A stretch of 17,111 nt of DNA, from the NCBI GenBank assembly GCA_964477195.1, contig CAYZCX010000018.1:1-17111 (forward strand), written 5' to 3'. Each line of letters starts with the position of its first letter. Position 1 is the first letter of the stretch. Shown here in pieces: positions 1 through 7,621 of the stretch. The position numbers were made by a program, and so were the translations under genes. Below the pieces are notes generated by a model. The model was not told the DNA's origin and did not search any database. It worked only from the letters and a program-made list of their open reading frames with translations. This stretch comes from JALRBM01 sp964477195 (GTDB lineage Bacteria; Patescibacteriota; Saccharimonadia; Saccharimonadales; Saccharimonadaceae).

Positions 1-49
<49 letters not shown>

Positions 50-250
50 AGATGTGTCTAAGTTTTAGACACGTCTATAAAATAGACTGACGATGATAAA
101 TTGTATCTAAGTAATAAATTACTAAGATACAACTATATAAGAAATTTGCAAAAAACAAATTTCTAAATATTGCACAACTAAATTGTTAAAGTTCAATTTA
201 TCATCTGTCCAACTCCACAGTTGAATGTCGCCTCAATGGGCGACCAGACT
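50..250 (-). promoter_or_regulatory. Folded pre-16S leader with boxA-like antitermination signal
   Basis: The stretch between the rRNA promoter and 16S is dominated by inverted repeats. A perfect 12-bp helix pairs 92-103 with 194-205. Inside it lie a 32-nt hairpin at 101-132 (14 bp with one A-A mismatch) and a 9-bp hairpin at 140-164. Outside it are hairpins at 59-77 (GTGTCTAA/TTAGACAC), 210-223 and 227-244 (GTCGCC/GGCGAC). On the minus strand, 195-184 reads TGAACTTTAACA, which matches the boxA consensus TGCTCTTTAACA at 10 of 12 positions. BoxA in rRNA leaders is bound by NusB-S10 to prevent premature termination. The helices probably guide leader folding and processing. No open reading frame is apparent. 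Confidence 0.6.
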
Positions 251-257
251 GATACTT

Positions 258-287
258 AGCATACTCTATAACTACAGGTATCGTCAA
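258..287 (-). promoter_or_regulatory. rRNA operon promoter
   Basis: On the minus strand a -35 TTGACG (282-287) and a -10 TATGCT (258-263) are separated by 18 bases. The start of transcription would fall near 250, giving a leader of about 200 nucleotides before the mature 16S end. The intervals on either side contain no other element of this quality. The role is inferred from position and hexamer match. Confidence 0.65.
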
Positions 288-300
288 GGGTTATTTAGAA

Positions 301-732
301 CTATTTTGTAGCTAAAAAGACAACTAGACCGATGGCTGCACCGAGCAGTGCTCCAACGAGGACTTCCACAGGGGTATGACCCTTGGCTGCACGTGGCAAT
401 GCGATGGTACTTTTTTGCTCTTTGATAAGCTGTTGGATCGCAAGACCCTGCTCACCGGATGAGCGCCTCACCATCACTGCATCATACATAACGATGCCAG
501 CCAACAATGCGGCCACAGCGAATACCCCACTCTCAATCCCGTCTCTAAACATCACCACAACCGCCAACGCCACCACTGTCGCACTATGAGCACTAGGCAT
601 ATTACCCGAGAGATACAACTGGCGTATATGATCAAACCGACGCTGACGCAAGGCAACAATAAGATACTTTGCCCCCTGCGCAACAATCCAGGCTGTGAGA
701 ATTGCGATGAAGTAGGGAGAAAGTATGTTCAT
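301..732 (-). CDS. Divergent PAP2 family (DUF212/YuiD-like) membrane protein
   Basis: This 143-residue protein has the hallmarks of the DUF212 (B. subtilis YuiD-like) family, which is distantly related to PAP2 acid phosphatases. Visible motifs are GNMPSAHSAT (43-52), YDAVMVRRSSGEQG (83-96) and GHTPVEVLVGALLG (118-131). Hydrophobic segments lie at about 6-28, 51-61, 68-84 and 122-141, so it is an integral membrane protein. No reaction is established for the family. Lipid phosphate hydrolysis is a guess from PAP2 similarity, supported only by the histidines in the SAHS and GHTP motifs. It starts 4 bases after the gyrA stop and has no clear Shine-Dalgarno. A TAGAAT hexamer ends 6 bases before the ATG, inside the gyrA 3' end. 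It may be read through from gyrA or from its own promoter. Confidence 0.85.
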   Translation of the reverse strand: MNILSPYFIAILTAWIVAQGAKYLIVALRQRRFDHIRQLYLSGNMPSAHSATVVALAVVVMFRDGIESGVFAVAALLAGIVMYDAVMVRRSSGEQGLAIQQLIKEQKSTIALPRAAKGHTPVEVLVGALLGAAIGLVVFLATK

Positions 733-736
733 ATCA

Positions 737-3253
737 CTATTCTACACTGTCTTCGTCATCTTGGGGCTGCTCAGCCATGAGGCCTAAAGATGAAACAGCA
801 TCTTTCTCACCAAGTCGCATAATACGAACACCTTGAGTTGTACGGCCTAGGACAGGAATATCCTTTAGCCCTACTCGTATGGTTTGACCGTTATTAGAGA
901 TGATGAGTAATTCCTTGGCGTCAGCCTCTAGAGTGCGGACATCGACGATTGGACCTGTCTTGGCAGTCACTACTGCCGCCTTGATACCAACGCCGCCCCT
1001 CTTGTGGCTTGGGAAATTACTTGCTTTCGTAATCTTACCATAGCCCTTTTGGCTTATAACCAGCAGATTCTGAGCATCATCACAAACGATATCCATACCC
1101 ACCACAGAATCGTTAGGACGGAGGCGCACACCTCTTACACCGCGCGCCGCGCGGCCCATAGGGCGAGCATCTACCTCGTTGAAGCGTACCGCCTGCCCTG
1201 CAGATGTGGAGATGATGACATCGTTCTTGCCCCCCGTCTTTTTAATCCATCGAAGTTCATCGTTATCATCAAGTTTAATGGCGATGAGGCCATTTGTACG
1301 AATATTCGCATAATCTTTGAACGGCGTCTTCTTTATGGTCCCCTTGAGTGTTGCCATGAAGAGATATCCTTCATCACTTGCGTCTTTTTCGTGACGAATA
1401 ATAGAAGTGATCTTTTCTTCAGGTTGTAGCTGGAGAAGGTTCACCGCTGCGACGCCCTTTGCTGTAAGGCTTGCTGCGGGAACTTCATACGCCTTTAAGC
1501 GGAAGGTACGACCCTTATTCGTGAAGAATAACAGATAGTCATGTGTGCTAGCCGGAACAAGCTGGTCTATAACATCCTCTTCCTTCGTCGTCATGCCGCG
1601 CTTACCCTTACCACCTCTATTTTGACGGCGATATTCGCTAAGGAGTGTTCGCTTGATGTAGTTCTCTGTCGTCAGAAGGATGACCGACTCCTCCTCAGGA
1701 ATTAGCTCCTCATCGCTAAATTTGCCTAGCTCATGTGCAACCATCTTACTGCGGCGATCATCACCGTACTTCTCCTTCATCTCAAGGAGTTCGTTTTTAA
1801 CGATCCGAAGGATTTCCTGTTCACTCGCGAGGATACCCTCTAACCTGGCGATGAGCGCGAGCAGCTCATTGAGTTCGTTTTCGATTGCTTCACGCTCAAG
1901 TCCAGTAAGACGACGGAGCTGCATAGCAAGAATTGCCTTCGCCTGAATTTCACTCAATTTAAACTTCTCAATCAATGCAGCTTCAGCTTCTTCGCTTGTC
2001 TTGCTTGCACGGATTGTCTTGATTACCTCGTCGATATGGTCGAGGGCAATCTTATAACCTTCAAGAATATGTGCCCGCTCCTTGGCCTTTCGAAGCTCAA
2101 ACTCCGTGCGACGTCGAACAACGTTCTGGCGATGCTTTATAAACTCTGAAAGGATATCGTGAAGCCCCAATACCTTCGGCTGAATACCATCGATAAGCGC
2201 AAGCATATTGAAGTGAAAACTCGTCTGCAGCGCTGTTAGTTTGTACAATTGATTGAGAACCTTCTTTGGATAAGCATCTTTCTTCAGCTCAATAACAACC
2301 CTTACTCTGCCTCGAGCGCTCTCGTCGCGAAGATCACTAATTGTTGTAATCTTTTTGTCTTTAACTAATTCAGCGATCTTTTCGATCAACGTTGCTTTAT
2401 TTACAGCGTAAGGCATTTCCGTCACAACGATCTGATGACGGCCCTTCTTTGTTTCTTCAATATCAGCAACGGCACGAATCGTAACGCTGCCACGACCCGT
2501 CTGATACGCCTGCTTCATTGGAGCACCGCCATATACAACAGCTCCTGTCGGGAAGTCAGGACCCTTGACGTGTTTTAGTAAATCATCGATTGTCGCCTCG
2601 GGTTCGTCAATCAACTCAATGGTCGCGTCTACCAATTCACCGAGGTTATGAGGAGGAATGTTAGTCGCCATACCAACCGCAATACCAATTTGACCATTCA
2701 AGAGGAGATTCGGTAGTTTAGCCGGAAGAACTGATGGCTCTTGTTCTGAACCATCATAGTTATCCCTGAAGTCAACCGTATCTTTCTCGAGATCGTCCAA
2801 CAGTTCGTTTCCTGCCTTGCCCAAGCGTGCCTCTGTATAACGACTCGCAGCTGCAGGGTCACCATCCATAGAGCCAAAGTTACCCTGGCCATTAACGAGA
2901 GGATAGCGCATCACCCAGTCCTGCGCTAAACGAACCATGGAGTCATAAATCGAGCTATCGCCATGCGGGTGATACTTACCCATTACCTCACCGGCAATAC
3001 GCGCCGATTTCGCAAATTTGCCACCCGGGCGCAACCCCTGTTCACCCATAGTATAGAGAATTCGACGATGCACAGGCTTCATTCCATCTCGAACATCAGG
3101 AAGTGCGCGGTCAATAATAACGCTCATGGAGTATTTAAGAAAACTATCCTCCATTACGTCTTCCACTGTACGGTTCTCGATTGTCTTCGAGTGAGCTTGC
3201 GGTGTCATAACAACAACATCATCTTCGGTTGGTGTAATTTCATCATCATTCAT
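737..3253 (-). CDS. gyrA: DNA gyrase subunit A
   Basis: GyrA is the DNA-breaking and rejoining subunit of gyrase (A2B2), which introduces negative supercoils using ATP hydrolysed by GyrB. The 838-residue length is normal. The catalytic tyrosine is Y139 in AAASRYTE. The quinolone-determining stretch reads HGDSSIYD, with S100 and D104 equivalent to E. coli S83 and D87, the unmutated forms. The GyrA box QNRGGKG (544-550) opens the C-terminal DNA-wrapping propeller and marks this as gyrase, not topoisomerase IV ParC. The tail is acidic (DDEDSVE). The ATG lies 2 bases after the gyrB stop (TAATTATG), so translation is probably coupled. A GAGG sits within the gyrB end about 17 bases upstream. I see no truncation. 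Confidence 0.98.
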   Translation of the reverse strand: MNDDEITPTEDDVVVMTPQAHSKTIENRTVEDVMEDSFLKYSMSVIIDRALPDVRDGMKPVHRRILYTMGEQGLRPGGKFAKSARIAGEVMGKYHPHGDSSIYDSMVRLAQDWVMRYPLVNGQGNFGSMDGDPAAASRYTEARLGKAGNELLDDLEKDTVDFRDNYDGSEQEPSVLPAKLPNLLLNGQIGIAVGMATNIPPHNLGELVDATIELIDEPEATIDDLLKHVKGPDFPTGAVVYGGAPMKQAYQTGRGSVTIRAVADIEETKKGRHQIVVTEMPYAVNKATLIEKIAELVKDKKITTISDLRDESARGRVRVVIELKKDAYPKKVLNQLYKLTALQTSFHFNMLALIDGIQPKVLGLHDILSEFIKHRQNVVRRRTEFELRKAKERAHILEGYKIALDHIDEVIKTIRASKTSEEAEAALIEKFKLSEIQAKAILAMQLRRLTGLEREAIENELNELLALIARLEGILASEQEILRIVKNELLEMKEKYGDDRRSKMVAHELGKFSDEELIPEEESVILLTTENYIKRTLLSEYRRQNRGGKGKRGMTTKEEDVIDQLVPASTHDYLLFFTNKGRTFRLKAYEVPAASLTAKGVAAVNLLQLQPEEKITSIIRHEKDASDEGYLFMATLKGTIKKTPFKDYANIRTNGLIAIKLDDNDELRWIKKTGGKNDVIISTSAGQAVRFNEVDARPMGRAARGVRGVRLRPNDSVVGMDIVCDDAQNLLVISQKGYGKITKASNFPSHKRGGVGIKAAVVTAKTGPIVDVRTLEADAKELLIISNNGQTIRVGLKDIPVLGRTTQGVRIMRLGEKDAVSSLGLMAEQPQDDEDSVE

Positions 3254-3255
3254 AA

Positions 3256-5241
3256 TTAAATATCCAATTCCTCGAGGTTAACATCTTTTGCCCGCGATTG
3301 TATGAAACTCTTACGAAGCTGGACTTCGTCGCCCATAAGTTTTGTAAAGATCGCATCTGCACGCTCAGCATCTTGAATCTTCACCTGTACAAGTACACGA
3401 TTCTCTGGGTTCATTGTTGTATCCCAGAGCTGATCAGCGTCCATCTCACCTAGACCCTTGTAACGCTGAATATCGCTTAGTCCGGCTTGTTTCAGAGGTG
3501 ATTCATTTTCGTTGACTTTTGTACCACGAGCTTTACGATCCTCAATCAGCTGTCGGATCATTTCATCACGCTCTTCATCACTATAAGCGTACCAGCGCTT
3601 ATTACCCGCAGCCTTGAGGAGGAACAGAGGCGGTTTCGCCAGATACACATGCCCACCATCAATCACGTCTTTCATATATCGGAAGAGGAACGTCAGAAGA
3701 AGCGTCGAGATGTGACTTCCGTCGACATCGGCATCTGTCATGATGATAATTCGGTGGTAACGGAGACCATTAACATCGAACTGATCACCGATTCCGACAC
3801 CCATTGCCTTGATAAGACTCACGATTTCATTGTTATTAAGCATGCGGTCAAGTCGTGCACGTTCAACGTTGAGAACTTTACCACGAAGTGGAAGAATAGC
3901 TTGCGTTTTGCTATCTCGACCAGATTTGGCAGATCCACCCGCAGAATCACCCTCTACGATGTACAGCTCTGAGTCGGCAGGATTTTTACTTGAACAATCC
4001 GAGAGTTTACCGGGAAGACTAAGTCCATCAAGTGCACCCTTACGGATGACATTATCGCGAGCCGCGCGAGCCGCCTTGCGTGCGCGAGCCGCAAGAAGAG
4101 CCTTACCAACAATTTTTTTAGCAACGGCTGGATTTTCATCGAGATAATAAGCAAAGTATTCGTTCATCACCTGCTCTACATACCGTCTTACCTCTGGATT
4201 ACCGAGCTTATTCTTAGTTTGCCCCTCAAACTGTGGATCTGGAAGCTTTACGAGAATAATGGCCGTAAGCCCCTCACGAATATCATCGCCAGTTAGGTTT
4301 TCTTCTTTTTCTTTAAGAAGGCTACTCTTACGAGCATAATCGTTGATAACGCGGGTTAAAGCAGATCGAAATCCTACAAGATGAGTTCCCCCATCAGGCG
4401 TCAGCACATTATTTGCAAACGGCTTCACTGTTTCTACGAACGTATCATTATACTGTACAGCCACTTCTATCATAGAATCTTCAACTTGTTTTTCTACATA
4501 GAAGATACTGTCGCTTAAGATATCCTTGCCTATATTGAGGTGCTTCACATAACTTTGAATACCTCCCTCAAAATAAAATGCCGTACGCTCTTTCGTGCGC
4601 TCATCTTTTACCGTTATATAGACGCCTTTCGTCAGATAAGCCTGATGCCGAGCATAATTAACTACCCATTTGTAATCGAACTCCACCGTCTCTTTAAAAA
4701 TCGTGTCATCCGGATAAAATGTAGTACTCGTGCCAGTAGGTCGGTCAGTTTTGCCGATTTTTTTAAGAGGAGCTTTCGCTGCTCCACGTTCAAACTCAAT
4801 TCGGTATAATTCACCTTCCTTTACCACCTCTGCAACAAGCTTCGTAGAGAGAGCATTTACAACGCTTGATCCTACTCCGTGAAGTCCAGAAGAAACTTTA
4901 TAACCACCGCCGCCAAACTTACCGCCGGCATGAAGAACAGTTAGTACAGTCTCTAGGGTACTTACGCCGGTCTTGGCATGCTTGTCGATAGGAATACCAC
5001 GGCCATCATCCGTTATAGTTATCCCGCCATCTTCAAGCAGTACGATGTCGACTCGACTTGCAAAACCAGCGATTGCTTCGTCGATTGAGTTGTCGGCAAT
5101 TTCTTTAATAAGGTGGTGAACGCCATCGTATCCCGTGCTCCCGATATACATTCCGGGTCGTTTACGTACTGGCTCTAACCCCTCTAGAACCTGTATTTGT
5201 GACGCATCATATGAGTCACCGGCTTGTTTTTGTTTAGGCAT
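3256..5241 (-). CDS. gyrB: DNA gyrase subunit B
   Basis: GyrB is the ATPase subunit of gyrase. The N-terminal GHKL fold shows E47 and N51 in KEIADNSIDEA, TDDGRGIP (77-84) and the glycine-rich ATP lid around 106-124. The transducer domain carries the conserved QTK lysine (K343 region, QTKNKLGN). The C-terminal TOPRIM domain has EGDSAGG (430-436) and DADVDG (503-508), which supply the Mg2+-binding acidic residues, plus PLRGKVLNVE. At 661 residues it is the short form, lacking the roughly 170-residue insert of E. coli GyrB. Translation starts at an ATG preceded by GAGGG four bases upstream. It is first in a gyrB-gyrA operon with its own promoter at 5285-5313. The pairing with a GyrA-box-containing partner excludes ParE. 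Confidence 0.98.
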   Translation of the reverse strand: MPKQKQAGDSYDASQIQVLEGLEPVRKRPGMYIGSTGYDGVHHLIKEIADNSIDEAIAGFASRVDIVLLEDGGITITDDGRGIPIDKHAKTGVSTLETVLTVLHAGGKFGGGGYKVSSGLHGVGSSVVNALSTKLVAEVVKEGELYRIEFERGAAKAPLKKIGKTDRPTGTSTTFYPDDTIFKETVEFDYKWVVNYARHQAYLTKGVYITVKDERTKERTAFYFEGGIQSYVKHLNIGKDILSDSIFYVEKQVEDSMIEVAVQYNDTFVETVKPFANNVLTPDGGTHLVGFRSALTRVINDYARKSSLLKEKEENLTGDDIREGLTAIILVKLPDPQFEGQTKNKLGNPEVRRYVEQVMNEYFAYYLDENPAVAKKIVGKALLAARARKAARAARDNVIRKGALDGLSLPGKLSDCSSKNPADSELYIVEGDSAGGSAKSGRDSKTQAILPLRGKVLNVERARLDRMLNNNEIVSLIKAMGVGIGDQFDVNGLRYHRIIIMTDADVDGSHISTLLLTFLFRYMKDVIDGGHVYLAKPPLFLLKAAGNKRWYAYSDEERDEMIRQLIEDRKARGTKVNENESPLKQAGLSDIQRYKGLGEMDADQLWDTTMNPENRVLVQVKIQDAERADAIFTKLMGDEVQLRKSFIQSRAKDVNLEELDI

Positions 5242-5284
5242 GTTCCCTCACTATCCAGACATTCCAGCTATTTACAATGTTTCT

Positions 5285-5313
5285 ATTATAACGAATAAAT
5301 TGTGTTCACTCAA
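5285..5313 (-). promoter_or_regulatory. gyrB-gyrA operon promoter
   Basis: On the minus strand a -35 TTGAGT (5308-5313) and a consensus -10 TATAAT (5285-5290) are separated by exactly 17 bases. Transcription would start near 5278, leaving a leader of about 37 bases with GAGGG ahead of the gyrB ATG. Gyrase promoters are often supercoiling-sensitive, but nothing in the sequence shows that directly. Confidence 0.75.
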
Positions 5314-5317
5314 GCTC

Positions 5318-5347
5318 TTGCATTGAACATATTTATTATGCTAATGT
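5318..5347 (+). promoter_or_regulatory. Possible promoter for the surface-protein gene
   Basis: On the plus strand TTGCAT (5318-5323) and TAATGT (5342-5347) are spaced 18 bases, with a TGC extended -10 (TGCTAATGT). Its -35 lies 4 bases from the -35 of the oppositely oriented gyrB promoter, so the two are back to back. The hexamers are weak matches. The same TGCTAATGTTT string recurs on the minus strand at 11781-11791. Confidence 0.4.
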
Positions 5348-5394
5348 TTTAAACAAGAGGTGAAAAAAATCAAAAGAAACAGGCAAAATGAACT

Positions 5395-6996
5395 ATGTTT
5401 AGAAAAATAGTCTCCAACCTATCGTTCAGCCCTGCGCTTGTAGGGCAGCTTGGCTTTTATGCCAAACGATTACGCAAAGAAGAAGCCACCCGTCGGGTTG
5501 GACTTATATTTACGGCGCTTGCGCTTGTCGTGCAAGCTTTTGCGGTTTTTTCACCGCCAGAGTCAGCTAACGCAGCAAACGGCAATAACATTATATACGG
5601 TGGTTTTACGAGTAAAGAGCAATTCCTCTCTATGTATGATCAGAATCGCGATAGCGCTGGTCATAATGACCTCCAGCAAATTTATACACAGTTTGGCATT
5701 ACGCGCCAAGATATTGCAAATAGCTCTCAGGGGAATTTTAACTCTCGTGATTCTAACCTCACGATCAAAAGCGTGGGGCGTTCAACATATGATTGGCAGC
5801 GTGCACCTATCGCCATAAACGGCACCGGCACCACCGTATACGAAAGTCTCCTCTATAAGTTTGACTCTACTTCTTGGACAACAGTGCACGGTTCGTCGTA
5901 TCCTGCGCTCATAGGAAAGCGAGCTGCAGATGGCCAATGGTTTGCAATCATGATGGGATGTGGTAATCCCGCTTACCTCAGCCTGCCCCCACCTCCGCCA
6001 CAACCTGTTGCAGCTTGTTCATCCCTTTCGATATCACCCGTCTCTCGTACTCGCTTCACTTTCAACGGTAAGGCCACCGTTAGCAACGGCGCGACCGTCT
6101 CGGGTTATGCATATGCCATTAAGGATAGTACGGGTAAGGTAATAGATACACGGAGCGTCGCAAGTACTCAACTGACAAACTCTCTCAATTACGACTTTGC
6201 CAAAGACGGTACCTATACTGTTACTCTGACAGCAAATACAAGCCTAGGTGCAAAGACAAGCACAAATTGCCAAAAGCCCTTAACGGTCACCCCTGAGCCA
6301 CGATGCCCTCTTAACCCCGACATCGTTGCCAGTAATCCGGATTGTAAGCCGTGCGAAGACGATTCAACCATCTGGTATAAAGACAGGGATTGTAAATCAA
6401 CCTTTGATCTCAACAAAACTGTCAAAAATGTCACTCAACTAAAGGATAACGCCGATAATACCACGGCAAATCCAGGCGATCGGCTAGAGTACAGGCTTTC
6501 GGTCAAAAACACCGGAAAAACAACTGGATCGTATGCAATCGAGGATAATTTGGCAGATATTCTCGAGTACGCCGATCTTATCGACACAGGCGGTGGAACT
6601 CTTTCCAAGAAAGATGCCTTTACTCCTGTCGAAAAAGTTAATGTTATTTCCTGGCCATCTATTTCCATTAAACCTGGTGAAACGGTTCAAAAGATCATTA
6701 GCGTACAGATCAAATCTACTATTCCAGCAACCCCAAAGAGCGTCGGCAACCCAGAGTCCTATAATTGTCGACTCGTCAATGACTTCTCTGGACATCCAAC
6801 CGCGATCATGGTTAATTGCCCTACGCCCAAGGTAGTCGAACAAGTCGTTACGGAACTACCAAAAACCGGTGCAACAGAAAACATGGTATTCGCAGGGGTC
6901 GCCTTGGCAGTTATCACCTACTTCTACGCCCGAGCTCGTCAAATGAAAAAAGAAGTCCGGCTTATCCGCCGCGACCTTAATGCAGGGACTATCTAG
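5395..6996 (+). CDS. LPXTG-type surface protein with PKD-like and DUF11-like domains
   Basis: This 533-residue secreted protein is probably anchored at the cell surface. The N-terminus is basic and amphipathic (FSPALVGQLGFYAKRLRKEE), then hydrophobic at about 35-52, with a likely signal-peptidase site after SANA (57-60). I recognise this extended leader from many Saccharibacteria proteins. A mixed domain follows to about 190, then a PPPPPPQP linker, a PKD-like beta domain (about 208-298), a cysteine-rich CPLNP...CKPC segment (C304, C317, C320, C333) and a DUF11-like repeat (about 338-470). The C-terminus has a sortase-type signal: LPKTG (488-492), a hydrophobic helix and a basic tail. The tail is longer than usual for LPXTG proteins. 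No sortase gene is in the window. The start has only a weak AGG upstream, but an in-frame TGA at 5389 excludes extension. Adhesion to a host bacterium is conceivable but unproven. Confidence 0.85.
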   Translation: MFRKIVSNLSFSPALVGQLGFYAKRLRKEEATRRVGLIFTALALVVQAFAVFSPPESANAANGNNIIYGGFTSKEQFLSMYDQNRDSAGHNDLQQIYTQFGITRQDIANSSQGNFNSRDSNLTIKSVGRSTYDWQRAPIAINGTGTTVYESLLYKFDSTSWTTVHGSSYPALIGKRAADGQWFAIMMGCGNPAYLSLPPPPPQPVAACSSLSISPVSRTRFTFNGKATVSNGATVSGYAYAIKDSTGKVIDTRSVASTQLTNSLNYDFAKDGTYTVTLTANTSLGAKTSTNCQKPLTVTPEPRCPLNPDIVASNPDCKPCEDDSTIWYKDRDCKSTFDLNKTVKNVTQLKDNADNTTANPGDRLEYRLSVKNTGKTTGSYAIEDNLADILEYADLIDTGGGTLSKKDAFTPVEKVNVISWPSISIKPGETVQKIISVQIKSTIPATPKSVGNPESYNCRLVNDFSGHPTAIMVNCPTPKVVEQVVTELPKTGATENMVFAGVALAVITYFYARARQMKKEVRLIRRDLNAGTI

Positions 6997-7004
6997 GAGA
7001 GGTT

Positions 7005-7577
7005 ATGAGTAAAGAAAAAGATAATTTTGGCCATGAACACACCAGCAACCCCGAAGCAATGGCCGAAGCGGGCGCTGAGCGATCACGAGAACTCCACGAA
7101 CAGCTTAAAGAAAAGGTAGAAACCACCCAAGAAAGCAACGCGGAAAAGCTAAAACAAGAAGCACTTGAAAAAGCTGCCTCTGCAGAAAAGGAAAAGGCAG
7201 GAGAGGTCGCACCGGCATCCCCTGCTGAACGTCGCATTCAAGGACCTAATAAAGCCGAGAAGGATGCAAGCTTTAACGCCACAATGACAGAAGTACGTAC
7301 TCAAATGCCCGCCCCAAGCAGAGCCTTCAGTAAGGTTATCCATAACAAAACGGTCGAAAAAGTCAGCGAAGGCGTCGGAGGTACGATTGCACGACCAAAC
7401 GCCGTGCTTTCAGGAGCAATTTTTGCCTTTGCGTTAACACTAGGGGTATATCTTTTGGCAAAAAACCTCGGCTATCAACTTTCGGGTTTTGAGACAATCG
7501 CAGCATTTATCTTAGGATGGGCTTTAGGGGTCGTCTATGACTTCCTGAAGGTCATGGTGACCGGAAGACAATCATAA
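7005..7577 (+). CDS. Coiled-coil, C-terminally membrane-anchored protein of unknown function
   Basis: I do not recognise a named family. The 190 residues fall into three parts. A highly charged Glu/Lys/Ala-rich N-terminal half (about 20-66) looks like a coiled coil. A linker runs to about 130. Two hydrophobic helices (about 134-152 and 162-181) end in a short basic tail. There is no signal peptide, so the coiled coil is probably cytoplasmic and the hairpin of helices sits in the membrane. A good Shine-Dalgarno (GGAGAGG) precedes the ATG, which begins 8 bases after the surface-protein stop, so the two are almost certainly one operon. That makes a role in envelope organisation or in the same surface structure plausible, by context only. 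Confidence 0.75.
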   Translation: MSKEKDNFGHEHTSNPEAMAEAGAERSRELHEQLKEKVETTQESNAEKLKQEALEKAASAEKEKAGEVAPASPAERRIQGPNKAEKDASFNATMTEVRTQMPAPSRAFSKVIHNKTVEKVSEGVGGTIARPNAVLSGAIFAFALTLGVYLLAKNLGYQLSGFETIAAFILGWALGVVYDFLKVMVTGRQS

Positions 7578-7593
7578 ATCATTCCTGATATCT

Positions 7594-7621
7594 AAAACGC
7601 TCCTCTAAAAAGGAGCGTTTT
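7594..7621. terminator. Bidirectional intrinsic terminator
   Basis: A perfect 11-bp stem (AAAACGCTCCT / AGGAGCGTTTT, loop 7605-7610) provides a T run on both strands. It sits between the convergent genes ending at 7577 (plus) and 7620 (minus). The stop codon of the minus-strand gene (7620-7622) overlaps its edge. Confidence 0.85.

Noticed and set aside
66..77. TAGACACGTCTA palindrome shared in part with 11520-11530 as a common regulator site
   Set aside because: An 11-base match between two places in 17 kb is expected many times by chance, and both copies are explained by local RNA hairpins.
1004..1429. Plus-strand open frames within gyrA, gyrB and the coupling ATPase gene
   Set aside because: They lie opposite strongly conserved coding sequence, have no ribosome sites and resemble no family. 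They are shadow frames.
5388..5402. Four-codon frame ATG AAC TAT GTT TAG overlapping the surface-protein start
   Set aside because: It is too short to support as a gene and has no independent ribosome site. It may slightly affect initiation at 5395 but nothing shows this.
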